Assembly: GCF_002831665.1 (NCBI RefSeq)
Contig: NZ_CP025118.1
Location: forward strand, 1,922,001 to 1,986,000
Direction of reading: 5' to 3'
Length of the DNA: 64,000 nt
From: Lacinutrix sp. Bg11-31
GTDB lineage: Bacteria > Bacteroidota > Bacteroidia > Flavobacteriales > Flavobacteriaceae
Positions 36,271 to 45,325 of the stretch are shown in pieces. Below the pieces are notes generated by a model. That model saw nothing but the letters and a program-made list of their open reading frames with translations, was not told where the DNA came from and did not search any database. The first letter of the stretch is position 1. Each line of letters opens with the position of its first letter. The position numbers and the translations under genes were made by a program.

Positions 36271-37797
36271 TTAGTTTTTCTCTCCATTTTCATTAATTTC
36301 CTTTGGAGGCGAAATCTTCTCTTCTAAAGGAGCTGACTTTTTTTTCAATATGCTTCTCTTAATATTGTCTTTTTTAATTTGCTTCAGCGCTTTTCTTTCT
36401 TCTCTTTGTTTTGTGCGCTCAAGATCTTTTTTAGTATTGTAATTACCAATGTATAAATTTAATCCTATACCAAACCTTAAGAACATGTCATCTTTATCAC
36501 CACGAACTAAATCATCTACAGTATCGCTAAATACAAAATTATTTTCTGCATAAGCAGCAATTCCAATTCTCTCGGTGACTAAATATTCTAGTCCAGCACC
36601 AACTTGAAGTTTTGGACTGATATTATTAAAATCGTTAGAAATGTTTGTTCCACCACCTGCATAAACAAAAGGTGTTAATTTATCTGAAGGCAATACTGTA
36701 TATTCTACATTGGCATCAATAGAAACAAAGCTTTTATCTAGAATATCTTTATTTTCTAAATTAAATTTATTGGCATTTAAACTTAAATTAAAATGTGAAT
36801 TTAAATAACGCTTGTATCCTATTCTCGAGTTTAATCTTAATTCTGAATTAATATAATCACCATTTATACGTGCTGCTCCAATTGAAGCATGCAATACATT
36901 ATCTGTACGACGTTTAAATGTAAATCGATTAAACAGTTCTGTAACATTCGCTGCTTCTTTTTCTTTTTTATAATCTGCAATTAATCTTTGATCTACCTCT
37001 ACACCTGCTTTAGTCGCCCAATAACCATCTTCAATACCTTCCATAATTAAATCATGTACTGCTTTTTCAATGGCATCTTTTACTGCTAATTGTACTGGTT
37101 CATTTTGAGTAAACCCAGTCTCTGCTTCTAATAATCTCTGGAATTTAACAAAACGGAATAAGCTAACATCTACCGCTTGAGATAAAATGGTCTTAGAAAC
37201 ATAAACCGTATTAATTATCTCTCCACTTTGTGTAGAAACTGCTCTTAGATATACTGTTATTCTGTCTTGTCTGTAACGTGCAGAACCACCAACACCAAAA
37301 TATCTTGCACCAGCACCACCTGTAACAATATTAGTGTCGTAAGAAATAATACCTCCTTCTAGCATTAATCCGGCATATAATAGCGGTTTAATTGCTGGTT
37401 CATTAGGATTTAAACCTTTGATATATTCTTGCTTTGTTGTACGAATGATATTTCTTTCTGTTGAAAGATTATTGAAGTTCTCACGTTCGAGAGGAATAAA
37501 ATAACCCGAATCTGCTAATGCTTTAATAAGCATGGTTGTTGCTCCTTGAGTTACTGCAGTACTAAAAGTACTTCCGTTTTCTACAGCTTTGTATTGACCA
37601 GTTTGATCACTAAAATTATAAACCGCAACTTCTAAAGGCACTTTAGGTGGCGGTAATTCTAATATTTTTTTTGTGGATTTAGAAAGCTCTCCAATTCTCG
37701 ATGGTTCTTGAGAAAAAGGCTGATTAAAATAAGTTCCGCAGGAACTTAAACATAAGTATATAGCCAGTATGGCTATTATTTTTTGGTAATTCATCAT
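36271..37797 (-). CDS. csgG: Curli secretion channel CsgG with C-terminal barrel-like extension
   Basis: 508 residues. Lipobox LSSCG (Cys near 20). The CsgG core (about 20-265) has PPPKVPLEVAVYNFSDQTGQ, then RENFNNLSTERNIIR and LMLEGGIISYDTNI, typical of the nonameric outer-membrane curli channel. E. coli CsgG ends at about 277; here about 230 further residues follow. Residues 285-460 form alternating amphipathic strands (HASIGAARINGDYINSELRL, FVYAGGGTNI) like an eight-stranded barrel, and 461-508 is a Lys-rich tail. csgF lies 17 bp upstream. Confidence 0.92.
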   Translation of the reverse strand: MMNYQKIIAILAIYLCLSSCGTYFNQPFSQEPSRIGELSKSTKKILELPPPKVPLEVAVYNFSDQTGQYKAVENGSTFSTAVTQGATTMLIKALADSGYFIPLERENFNNLSTERNIIRTTKQEYIKGLNPNEPAIKPLLYAGLMLEGGIISYDTNIVTGGAGARYFGVGGSARYRQDRITVYLRAVSTQSGEIINTVYVSKTILSQAVDVSLFRFVKFQRLLEAETGFTQNEPVQLAVKDAIEKAVHDLIMEGIEDGYWATKAGVEVDQRLIADYKKEKEAANVTELFNRFTFKRRTDNVLHASIGAARINGDYINSELRLNSRIGYKRYLNSHFNLSLNANKFNLENKDILDKSFVSIDANVEYTVLPSDKLTPFVYAGGGTNISNDFNNISPKLQVGAGLEYLVTERIGIAAYAENNFVFSDTVDDLVRGDKDDMFLRFGIGLNLYIGNYNTKKDLERTKQREERKALKQIKKDNIKRSILKKKSAPLEEKISPPKEINENGEKN

Positions 37798-37814
37798 AAG
37801 AGGCTAAACTTCGT

Positions 37815-38225
37815 TTATGGATTGGGAACGATTACTTGAGTTTGTTCACCGTTTAAGGTGTCCAGAATATTAATTACTAAACCTTCATCAGACTCAAAAA
37901 CCTCAACATTTAGTGTTCCAAAGGTAAATGTTCCTTCTTGATCAAAATCTCCAACTGCATCTACTTGTTGCGCTAATAATGCTCTAGAAATTTGATTTAA
38001 CACCTGCTGGTTCAATTGGTTTCCAAATTGTTCTAATTCAGTTTGTGTTTCTGTTTGTGCTCTGGGCGCAGTAAATCCATTTTGTGCATTAGCAGAACTT
38101 AACAACCAGTTGTAATTAAAAGTATCACCACCAAAAGCTGGATTTGTAGGTTTATAACTAAACTGCTGCGCAAAAGCAAAAGTAAAAACCCCTAAAAATA
38201 GGGTTGAAAATAATTTAAATTTCAT
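37815..38225 (-). CDS. csgF: Curli assembly protein CsgF
   Basis: 136 residues with a signal peptide (cleavage after FAFA). The CsgF signature follows at once: QQFSYKPTNPAFGGDTFNYN and WLLSSANAQNGF. In E. coli this N-terminal segment inserts into the CsgG vestibule to form a second constriction. The C-terminal half carries the strands GTFTFGTLNVEVFESDEG and VINILDTLNGEQTQVIV. It is 2 bp after csgE, within a tightly packed csgEFG unit. Confidence 0.95.
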   Translation of the reverse strand: MKFKLFSTLFLGVFTFAFAQQFSYKPTNPAFGGDTFNYNWLLSSANAQNGFTAPRAQTETQTELEQFGNQLNQQVLNQISRALLAQQVDAVGDFDQEGTFTFGTLNVEVFESDEGLVINILDTLNGEQTQVIVPNP

Positions 38226-38227
38226 AA

Positions 38228-38995
38228 TTAATAGCGTGTTTGTGTGTCTTGTCTTTGTTTTAATTGCTGAAGATATCTAATACATCTATCTAAAGCAACA
38301 CCTGCCATTTCTTGTAAATACTCTTTTTTAGGCCTTACAAAAAATCTCCAAACCAATTGGCCATCTACTTCAACAGTAATTAGTGTACTTCTACGCTGAC
38401 CTGGCACTTCTTTAATTAAAATATGCTTTTCTGTTTTAATCTGTTTATTAAAATATTCTGAGTAAAAATAACGATGAAAATCTCTTCCAGACTTTGTTAG
38501 TGTTTTTTGTATCACTAAGCCTTGTAAAAAGATTTCTTTCTCTATGTCTCCTTCAATATCTAATTGACCATTTTCTTTACTTCGAATAACCAGCCTACAT
38601 TTTCCTATAGCGCCTTGTGTTTCATCTAAGCCTTCATCATCTGGGAAAATTAATAATAATAATGTTACTTTCCCTTCAATTTGATTGTTAATTGTAACGG
38701 AAGATAATATTTTTTTTTCATAGTTCTCCAAATAGAACTTATCAATCTGCGATGACTTAACTACATTATTGCTTGTGTCTGCCTTAAACAACATGAATTC
38801 ATAACGCAAATTTCTTCCTGAATACGTTAAATTTTCTGAGGTTGCAGCGAAGGTTGTGAACTCACTAGTTCTTTCTATTTTAATTTGCGCTTTAACTTCT
38901 TTATTATATACAACATTCTGCGCTTGGCTACTAGTTGAAACAACTAATACAAATAACAGCAGAGAAATTATATTTTTAAAAAACTTGATGCGCAT
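38228..38995 (-). CDS. csgE: CsgE with an N-terminal CsgC/CsgH-like domain
   Basis: 255 residues, about twice the 129 of E. coli CsgE. Signal peptide to about 25. The C-terminal part (about 150-250) is CsgE: IFLQGLVIQKTLTKSGRDFH, then RRSTLITVEVDGQLVWRFFV and RPKKEYLQEMAGVALDRCI. The N-terminal part (about 28-145) is a single beta-sandwich-like domain with RNLRYEFMLFKADTSNN and ILSSVTINNQIEGKVTLLLL, which has the layout of CsgC/CsgH, periplasmic inhibitors of curlin polymerisation. The CsgE assignment is firm; the CsgC/H assignment is by pattern only. Its stop is 2 bp before csgF. Confidence 0.85.
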   Translation of the reverse strand: MRIKFFKNIISLLLFVLVVSTSSQAQNVVYNKEVKAQIKIERTSEFTTFAATSENLTYSGRNLRYEFMLFKADTSNNVVKSSQIDKFYLENYEKKILSSVTINNQIEGKVTLLLLIFPDDEGLDETQGAIGKCRLVIRSKENGQLDIEGDIEKEIFLQGLVIQKTLTKSGRDFHRYFYSEYFNKQIKTEKHILIKEVPGQRRSTLITVEVDGQLVWRFFVRPKKEYLQEMAGVALDRCIRYLQQLKQRQDTQTRY

Positions 38996-38999
38996 TTAT

Positions 39000-39545
39000 T
39001 TAATTAAAGCTTCTAATTATTATCGTTGGTGAAGCTTCTGTTTGTGTAAATTTAATGTTTTTTGTTATTTCATTAGTTCCAAATTTATCGAAAGTTAAAT
39101 TGTTGCCATTTTGTTGTAAATCTAAAGATACTTTAGCATTAGGATCTATAACATAATCTAAAATAGTATTATCGTTACCGTTTTGTCCTAACGTTGCAAC
39201 TACTGCATCAACTTGATACGTTAAATTGACATTATTATTTAAACCATTTTGGTTTATATTAATTTCACTAGCTCTTGAAGCCACTCTTGCAGACACATTA
39301 TTAGTTGAGCCTACTTGTTGAATAGAAATAGAATTACTTTGTATTGTCTCTAAAACTACGTTAGGTGTTGTATTGAAAAAGGACGAAAAATCACTTTGCG
39401 AAAATTCTTGCCCATTTACTGTTGTTGATGCTTCTGTACTCTCAGATTCTTCATCTTCACTATAGGTTTGACTCCAAGTAAAATTAAGGCTAAAAATTAT
39501 CAGCAGTACAACTGTAATGCATTTATTATTATTTATTGTTTTCAT
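39000..39545 (-). CDS. CsgB-like minor curlin / nucleator
   Basis: 181 residues with signal peptide (cleavage after TWSQ). After an acidic Ser/Glu linker (EDEESESTEASTT) come about four degenerate curlin repeats: SISIQQVGSTNNVSARV, INQNGLNNNVNLTY, VATLGQNGNDNTILDY and LDLQQNGNNLTF. Few repeats, divergent sequence and its place at the head of csgEFG, 4 bp before csgE, fit a nucleator or minor subunit rather than the main fibre protein. It has no C-terminal Cys tail. Confidence 0.75.
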   Translation of the reverse strand: MKTINNNKCITVVLLIIFSLNFTWSQTYSEDEESESTEASTTVNGQEFSQSDFSSFFNTTPNVVLETIQSNSISIQQVGSTNNVSARVASRASEININQNGLNNNVNLTYQVDAVVATLGQNGNDNTILDYVIDPNAKVSLDLQQNGNNLTFDKFGTNEITKNIKFTQTEASPTIIIRSFN

Positions 39546-39567
39546 ATTATTTTCAAATTTAATAAAA

Positions 39568-39603
39568 AAGGAGGATGCTTGCTATATTAGTCATCCTCCT
39601 TTT
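39568..39603 (-). terminator. Terminator of curlin gene 1
   Basis: AAAGGAGGATG...CATCCTCCTTT hairpin. Related hairpins end all four curlin genes. Confidence 0.85.
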
Positions 39604-39653
39604 AAATATGTTATGATTAAATATTATCTAATTTAATCTTTATTAACTAAATA

Positions 39654-41168
39654 TTAGCATCCAGAAGTACCTGGAGTACAAGGAGCATCTAAATCAAATG
39701 ATGGAACACCACCTGGCATTTGTAAATCATTTGGATCTTGGAAATCACATCCTTCACCGTCATTCATAATATCTCCAGTTGGACCTAATTGTAATACACT
39801 AATTGTGTTACCTCCATTTGGCATACCACCATCAAGAACGTTTTGACTAGATACGAAGCTATGACCAGAACCATCAGCAATACCACTTTTTTGTACTACT
39901 AAAGTTTGGTTATCATGACCTCTTTGACCAGAGATTGCAATGTTTCCATCTCCTGATTGGTAAGAGCTAGATAAGTTAGCTCTACCTTTTTGTGTAGCTA
40001 TAGCATTGTTACCATCACCATATTGTCTTTGGTAAGATAAATGATCTCTACCATTTTGCCCTAAAACACTTTGATTACCATCACCTACTTGATCAGCACG
40101 AGCAGAATTAGCTCCACCTGTAGCCGAACCGTATGCATTTTGGTTCATATAAGAAGCGTTATTATCTCCAGTTTGGTTTTGCTCAGCATAGTTACTATCT
40201 TCTGCTTGATCTCCCCATTGTCCTGCATAAGCAGAGTTATTATCTCCATCTTGGTTTTGTAAAGCTAAACCAGCTTTAGAACCATTACCTATATTAGAAC
40301 CACCGTCCATATAACCTGGATCTGCAATATTATCAAGAAATGTATCTAAAGTTGCCTGAGAGCTTCCAAATCTGTCAACTGGCCCACTACCGTCACCACC
40401 TTGGTTAACTCTAGCCCAGTTACCATTACCTAATTGGTTTTGGTTAGCTTTGTTATTATCACCTACTTGTAAAGACGCAGCTGTTTGGCTATGTCCATCT
40501 TGGTAAATTTTAGTCGCATTCATGTCTCCGTATTGCTCAGCTAATGCAGAGTTTCCTAAAGAACCATTAGGACCTGATTTTTGACGAATTCCAGCCATGT
40601 TACCATCGCCTTCTTGTACCGTTCTTGCTTCGTTGTTATCCCAAGACTGAACAGTTCTAGAACTGTTACCTTGACCATCTTGCTCTACCATAGCGTAGTT
40701 TAACTCACCGTTTTCTGCAGTACCATGGTTAATATAAGCTTTGTTTCCTCCGCTTATTCCACCATCTTTCATACCTTGACGCGTAACAGCTTCGTTTTGG
40801 TCTCCTTCTTGTCTAGTTGTAGACTGGTTACCAGAACCTAATTGTCTTACGTCTGCAGCGTTTTCTACACCACTAATTCCAGAAACATCACCTGTTTGCC
40901 AGATTCTTGCTCTGTTGTCTCCAGTTCCTGCACCATCACCTTGTATTGAGAAAGATGATTGATTAGTTCCTGCTTGTAATACTTGTAACTTGTTTGTGTT
41001 ACCTGTTTGTACAGCTTCACCTTGATTACCAGTTCCTGATAAATCTACAGATAATTGAGCATCAACAGAATTATTTCCGTTTGTGTCTTTTAATGCATTT
41101 TGTGAAACTTGCGCCATCATTGCGCCCGAGAATAATAGTGCCGCAGCACCTAAAATTACTTTTTTCAT
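39654..41168 (-). CDS. Major curlin-repeat amyloid protein, copy 1
   Basis: 504 residues with signal peptide (to about MMAQ). About 15-18 curlin-type repeats of the form N-x-A-x-V-x-Q-x-G-x-x-N fill residues 45-440, for example NQSTTRQEGDQNEAVTRQG and NKANQNQLGNGNWARVNQGG. They stack as a beta-solenoid in curli fibres. E. coli CsgA has five repeats in 151 residues. A C-terminal module (about 445-504) ends VLQLGPTGDIMNDGEGCDFQ and DLDAPCTPGTSGC, with three cysteines. No alternative function is evident. The first 170 codons are identical to copy 4. Confidence 0.9.
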   Translation of the reverse strand: MKKVILGAAALLFSGAMMAQVSQNALKDTNGNNSVDAQLSVDLSGTGNQGEAVQTGNTNKLQVLQAGTNQSSFSIQGDGAGTGDNRARIWQTGDVSGISGVENAADVRQLGSGNQSTTRQEGDQNEAVTRQGMKDGGISGGNKAYINHGTAENGELNYAMVEQDGQGNSSRTVQSWDNNEARTVQEGDGNMAGIRQKSGPNGSLGNSALAEQYGDMNATKIYQDGHSQTAASLQVGDNNKANQNQLGNGNWARVNQGGDGSGPVDRFGSSQATLDTFLDNIADPGYMDGGSNIGNGSKAGLALQNQDGDNNSAYAGQWGDQAEDSNYAEQNQTGDNNASYMNQNAYGSATGGANSARADQVGDGNQSVLGQNGRDHLSYQRQYGDGNNAIATQKGRANLSSSYQSGDGNIAISGQRGHDNQTLVVQKSGIADGSGHSFVSSQNVLDGGMPNGGNTISVLQLGPTGDIMNDGEGCDFQDPNDLQMPGGVPSFDLDAPCTPGTSGC

Positions 41169-41256
41169 GTTAAATATATATTGATTAATAGCACTATAAA
41201 TATACAGAATAAATTCGAAATAAATTTGAAAGCTTTATCAAAATTTTATCATTTAC

Positions 41257-41296
41257 ACCATATTTTCGATTACTCTATTATTAACTTCGTTGAAAT
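41257..41296 (-). promoter_or_regulatory. Conserved element upstream of curlin copy 1
   Basis: Minus-strand core GTAATCGAAAATA preceded by ATTTCAACGAAGTTAATAAT. Near-identical elements are found at the same distance (76-89 bp) upstream of copies 2 and 3 but not copy 4. Candidate operator or upstream promoter element. Confidence 0.5.
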
Positions 41297-41438
41297 ACAC
41301 TTTAATATAAGAAAAATACTATAATGTTGTTTTCGAGAAGCTTGAAAAACTACGTAATACAATACATTACATGTTTTTTAAAAGTGCACTAAGCGTGTGA
41401 TTCAATACATACACAAAAGAGAAAGAATTAGAAAATAA

Positions 41439-41472
41439 AAAAAGAGGATGATTGCTATATATCATCCTCTTT
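41439..41472 (-). terminator. Terminator of curlin gene 2
   Basis: AAAGAGGATGAT...ATCATCCTCTTTT hairpin with a central TGCTATAT loop and T run in the gene direction. Confidence 0.85.
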
Positions 41473-41525
41473 TAAATATGTTTTGTTTATGTATTATATA
41501 ATTACAATACTTAATAAACTAGATA

Positions 41526-43019
41526 TTAGCATCCTGATGCACCTGGAGTACATGGAGCAGCTAAATCGAACCCATCTACACCTGCTGGCATACCTGGAGT
41601 AACTGCATCTTGGAAGTCACAGTTTTCACCATCTGTCATAATGTTTCCTGAAGGACCTAATTGTAATACGCTAATTGTATTACCACCATTAGTATAAGGA
41701 TCATCAATATTTTGACTAGCTTTAAAACTATGTCCACCTGAGATACCATCGTTCTTTTGTACAATTAATACTTGGTTATCATGACCTCTTTGTCCTGATA
41801 CTGCCCAGTTATCTTCTCCTTCTTGAAAAGTACTTACTAAGTTAGCATTTCCTTTTTGAGAAGCTAAAGCAATGTTAAAATCACCATTTTGACGAGAATA
41901 TGCCATATGATCTCTACCGTTTTGACCCGTGAAAGAAACGTTAGAATTTCCTGTTTGATCTTGACGTGCATAGTTAGCACCACCATTTGCAATACCGTTT
42001 GCATTTTGATCTATTGCCGCTTGATTACTATTACCTACTTGGTATTGTTCTGCATGGTTACTTGCTTCACCATCTGAACCATACTGAGATGCGTAAGCGA
42101 AGTTACTATTACCAGTTTGTCTCTGTATTGCCATACCTGCTTGAGAATCTGGACCACCAGCGCCTTGAGTAGCTAAAGGATCTGCAAATACATCTAAAGT
42201 AGGACCTGTTAACCCATCTGTAATTCCATAAAGGTTTTGACCTTGATCTACATAAGCTGCGTTAGAGTCACCAGTTTGCTTTTGGTCTGCTTTGTTAGCA
42301 TCTCCTTTTTGAGCCGCTTGCGCATAGTTGTTATGCCCTACTTGCTTAATTTTAGAAGAATTCATATCTCCATACTGCTCGTTTAAAGCTGAGTTACCAG
42401 CTGAACCATCTGGTCCTGATTTTTGACGAACACCAGACATGTTACTATCTCCTTCTTGTACTGTTCTTGCTTCGTTATTATCGAAAGACTGAACTGTCCA
42501 AGCTGAGTTAGTTTGACCATCTTGTTCTACCATAGCATAGTTAAACTCACCGTTTTCTGCAGTACCATGATTAATTAAAGCTCTGTTTCCACCGCTTAAT
42601 CCACCATCTTTTAAACCTTGACGCGTAACTGCTTCGTTAGAATCGCCTTCTTGCATTGTAGTAGATTCGTTTCCAGAACCTAATTGTCTTACATCTGCAG
42701 CGTTGTCTACTCCACTAATTCCAGTAACATCACCTGTTTGCCAGATTCTTGCTCTGTTGTCTCCAGTTCCTAATCCATCACCTTGTACTGAGTAAGATGA
42801 TTGGTTTGTTCCTGCTTGTAATACTTGTAACTTGTTTGTGTTACCAGTTTGGATTGCTTCACCGTAGTTACCATCGTCTGTAGCCAAATCTACAGCTAAC
42901 TGTGTGTCTGCTGTATCTGAACCGTCTACGGCTTTTAAAGTTGATTGTGAAACTGGACCTTGCGCCATCATTACGCCTGAGAATAATAGTGCCGCAGCAC
43001 CAAAAATTACTTTTTTCAT
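41526..43019 (-). CDS. Major curlin-repeat amyloid protein, copy 2
   Basis: 497 residues with the same plan as its neighbours: signal peptide MKKVIFGAAALLFSGVMMAQ, curlin-type repeats through about 45-435 (EGDSNEAVTRQG, QVGHNNYAQAAQKGDANKAD), and a C-terminal module with GENCDFQD and DLAAPCTPGASGC. Its central repeats differ most from the other copies, suggesting it is older or diversified. It has its own terminator and upstream element, so it is transcribed alone. Confidence 0.9.
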   Translation of the reverse strand: MKKVIFGAAALLFSGVMMAQGPVSQSTLKAVDGSDTADTQLAVDLATDDGNYGEAIQTGNTNKLQVLQAGTNQSSYSVQGDGLGTGDNRARIWQTGDVTGISGVDNAADVRQLGSGNESTTMQEGDSNEAVTRQGLKDGGLSGGNRALINHGTAENGEFNYAMVEQDGQTNSAWTVQSFDNNEARTVQEGDSNMSGVRQKSGPDGSAGNSALNEQYGDMNSSKIKQVGHNNYAQAAQKGDANKADQKQTGDSNAAYVDQGQNLYGITDGLTGPTLDVFADPLATQGAGGPDSQAGMAIQRQTGNSNFAYASQYGSDGEASNHAEQYQVGNSNQAAIDQNANGIANGGANYARQDQTGNSNVSFTGQNGRDHMAYSRQNGDFNIALASQKGNANLVSTFQEGEDNWAVSGQRGHDNQVLIVQKNDGISGGHSFKASQNIDDPYTNGGNTISVLQLGPSGNIMTDGENCDFQDAVTPGMPAGVDGFDLAAPCTPGASGC

Positions 43020-43106
43020 GTTAAATATATATTGATTAATAGCAACGTAAAGATCGAGATTAAACCTTTACAAAAATTAATTCAGTAATTAAGATTTTTC
43101 ATTTTA

Positions 43107-43146
43107 GACCTATTTTCGATTACCCAATTATTAACACCGTTGAAAT
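43107..43146 (-). promoter_or_regulatory. Conserved element upstream of curlin copy 2
   Basis: Minus strand ATTTCAACGGTGTTAATAAT, then TGGGTAATCGAAAATA. It aligns without gaps to the copy-1 element over 40 bp. The rest of 43020-43433 carries the shared leader and the copy-3 terminator, but no gene. Confidence 0.5.
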
Positions 43147-43342
43147 GCAATTAAAATAGGATTATACGTAAGTAAAATACTACTTTACGATATAAACCAC
43201 ACACTAATAATCTACGTAGAATTACGTAGAAATAACACCTAATATATAGTATAATAACAAGTTAAAGGATTTACAACACTAATTTAAGCGTCCTTTATTT
43301 AAGATTCTAAAGTAACAGTAGAGAAGAAAAGTATAAAACAAG

Positions 43343-43379
43343 AAAAAGAGGATGATTGCTATATTATCATCCTCTTTTT
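43343..43379 (-). terminator. Terminator of curlin gene 3
   Basis: AAAAAGAGGATGAT...ATCATCCTCTTTTT hairpin. Confidence 0.85.
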
Positions 43380-43433
43380 AATATGTTATATAAAATACTA
43401 ATACTAGTAAATATGTAATATTTTATTTAGTTT

Positions 43434-44945
43434 TTAGCATCCAGAAGTACCAGAAGCACAAGGCGCATCTAAATCAAATGATGCTGGCCCATTAGGCATA
43501 GATAAATCTTGAGGATCTTGGAAATCACATCCTTCGTGTGCACCAAAGATATCTCCAGAAGGACCTAACTGTAATACTTGAATAGTATTACCTCCATTTG
43601 CTCCACCATCTGCAATGTTTTGGCTAGCATCAAAACTATGACCTGAACCATCTGCAACACCACTTTTTTGTACAATTAATGTTTGGTTATCTACACCTCT
43701 TTGTCCAGATACTGCCCAGTTACCATCACCTTCTTGGTATGTACTTAATAAGTTATGGTTCCCTTTTTGAGATCCAATAGCAACGTTACCATCTCCATTT
43801 TGTCTAGTATAAGCTAAATGGTTTCTACCATTTTGCCCTAAACCAGAAAAGTTAAAATCACCTGTTTGATCTTGACGAGAGCTATTTGCACCTCCTGTTG
43901 CAGAACCATGAGCGTTTTGAGCTACGTAAGCACTGTTATCATCACCTGTTTGGTTTTGCTCAGCATAATCGCTGTCTTCACTGCTGTCTCCCCATTGACC
44001 AATGTAGCCTGTGTTAGAGTTACCATCTTGCACTTGTAATGCTCTACCTTTAGTAGAACCACCACCAGTGTTATCAGGACCATTAGAGTAACCAGAATCT
44101 GCATAAGTGTTGATAAGGTTATCTAAATCTGCTTGTGCAGATCCAAATGCATTAATAGGCTCAACATCTGCACCTTGATCTACTAAAGCTGTATTGCCAT
44201 CACCTAATTGAGTTTGGTTAGACTTGTTTTGCTCTCCTTCTTGTACAGAACGTGCTGTGTTATTGTGACCATCTTGGTAGATTTTAGTCGCATTCATGTT
44301 ACCATACTGTTCTGCTAATGCAGAGTTACCAGCTGATCCATTAGGACCTGATTTTTGACGGATTCCAGACATGTTATTATCTCCTTCCTGTACAGTTCTT
44401 GCTTCGTTGTTATCCCAAGACTGGATAGTTTTAGAACGGTTATTTTGACCGTCTTGTTCTACCATAGCATAATTGTACTCACCATTTTCTGCAGTACCAT
44501 GATTGATTAAAGCTCTGTTTCCACCGCTTAATCCACCATCTTTCATACCTTGACGTGTTACTGCTTCGTTGAAGTCTCCTTCTTGTCTTGATGTAGACTC
44601 ATTGGCAGATCCTAATTGTCTTACATCTGCAGCGTTTTCTACACCACTAATACCAGAAACATCACCTGTTTGCCAGATTCTTGCTCTGTTGTCTCCTGTT
44701 CCTAAGCCATCATCTTGTACTGAGTAAGACGATTGATTTGTTCCAGCTTGTAGTACTTGTAACTTGTTTGTGTTACCTGTTTGGATAGCTTCACCTTGAT
44801 TACCAGTTGCTCCATTTAAATCGATAGCTAATTGTGCATCGACTGAAACTGTTCCGTTATAATCTGTTAATGGTGATTGTGCAACTTGCGCAAAAGAAGC
44901 GCTTACAAATAATAGTGCCGCAGCACCGAAAATTACTTTTTTCAT
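43434..44945 (-). CDS. Major curlin-repeat amyloid protein, copy 3
   Basis: 503 residues. Signal peptide MKKVIFGAAALLFVSASFAQ. Curlin-type repeats fill about 45-440 (TSRQEGDFNEAVTRQG, NNTARSVQEGEQNKSNQTQ). A repeat-poor stretch around 255-290 (FGSAQADLDNLINTYADSG) interrupts the solenoid, as in copies 1 and 4. The C-terminal module has HEGCDFQDPQDLSMPNG and DLDAPCASGTSGC with three cysteines. Own upstream element and terminator. Confidence 0.9.
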   Translation of the reverse strand: MKKVIFGAAALLFVSASFAQVAQSPLTDYNGTVSVDAQLAIDLNGATGNQGEAIQTGNTNKLQVLQAGTNQSSYSVQDDGLGTGDNRARIWQTGDVSGISGVENAADVRQLGSANESTSRQEGDFNEAVTRQGMKDGGLSGGNRALINHGTAENGEYNYAMVEQDGQNNRSKTIQSWDNNEARTVQEGDNNMSGIRQKSGPNGSAGNSALAEQYGNMNATKIYQDGHNNTARSVQEGEQNKSNQTQLGDGNTALVDQGADVEPINAFGSAQADLDNLINTYADSGYSNGPDNTGGGSTKGRALQVQDGNSNTGYIGQWGDSSEDSDYAEQNQTGDDNSAYVAQNAHGSATGGANSSRQDQTGDFNFSGLGQNGRNHLAYTRQNGDGNVAIGSQKGNHNLLSTYQEGDGNWAVSGQRGVDNQTLIVQKSGVADGSGHSFDASQNIADGGANGGNTIQVLQLGPSGDIFGAHEGCDFQDPQDLSMPNGPASFDLDAPCASGTSGC

Positions 44946-45020
44946 GTTAAATATATATTGATTAATAGCATTGTAAATATAGAGATTAAATTGAAATGAC
45001 CATTAAAAACTTATCATTTA

Positions 45021-45061
45021 GACCATATTTTCGATTAGTCTATTACTAACATCGTTGAAAT
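45021..45061 (-). promoter_or_regulatory. Conserved element upstream of curlin copy 3
   Basis: Minus strand ATTTCAACGATGTTAGTAAT, then AGACTAATCGAAAATATGG. Aligns with the copy 1 and 2 elements, with one extra base. Remaining DNA in 44946-45325 has the shared leader and the copy-4 terminator; no gene seen. Confidence 0.5.
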
Positions 45062-45234
45062 GTAAATATGAGTAAGCAAAATACTACGTTTTTATTTTTC
45101 AGCCGAAGCCTAAAACTACGTAGAACTACGTAGAAACCCTACGTACCATTACGTAGGAGAGTAGTTTTTTTTGGTTTTAAAAATAACATATAATAACTTT
45201 AATCTAATTATTTGTTTAAGAAAAGACAATAAAG

Positions 45235-45272
45235 AAAAAGGAGGAAACTTACTATATAGTTTCCTCCTTAAA
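45235..45272 (-). terminator. Terminator of curlin gene 4
   Basis: AAGGAGGAAACT...AGTTTCCTCCTT hairpin with the same loop style as the other copies. Confidence 0.85.
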
Positions 45273-45325
45273 TTAATATGTTTTGATTAAACATTTTGTT
45301 TATCTAATCTTATTTTACAGAGATA

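Larger units (their letters stand above)
41169..41525. other. Upstream region of curlin copy 1 (no gene)
   Basis: 357 bp without an ORF. It holds the shared 5' leader ending just before the ATG (AATATATATTTAAC on the minus strand), the conserved element at 41257-41296 and the terminator of copy 2 (41439-41472). Confidence 0.7.
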
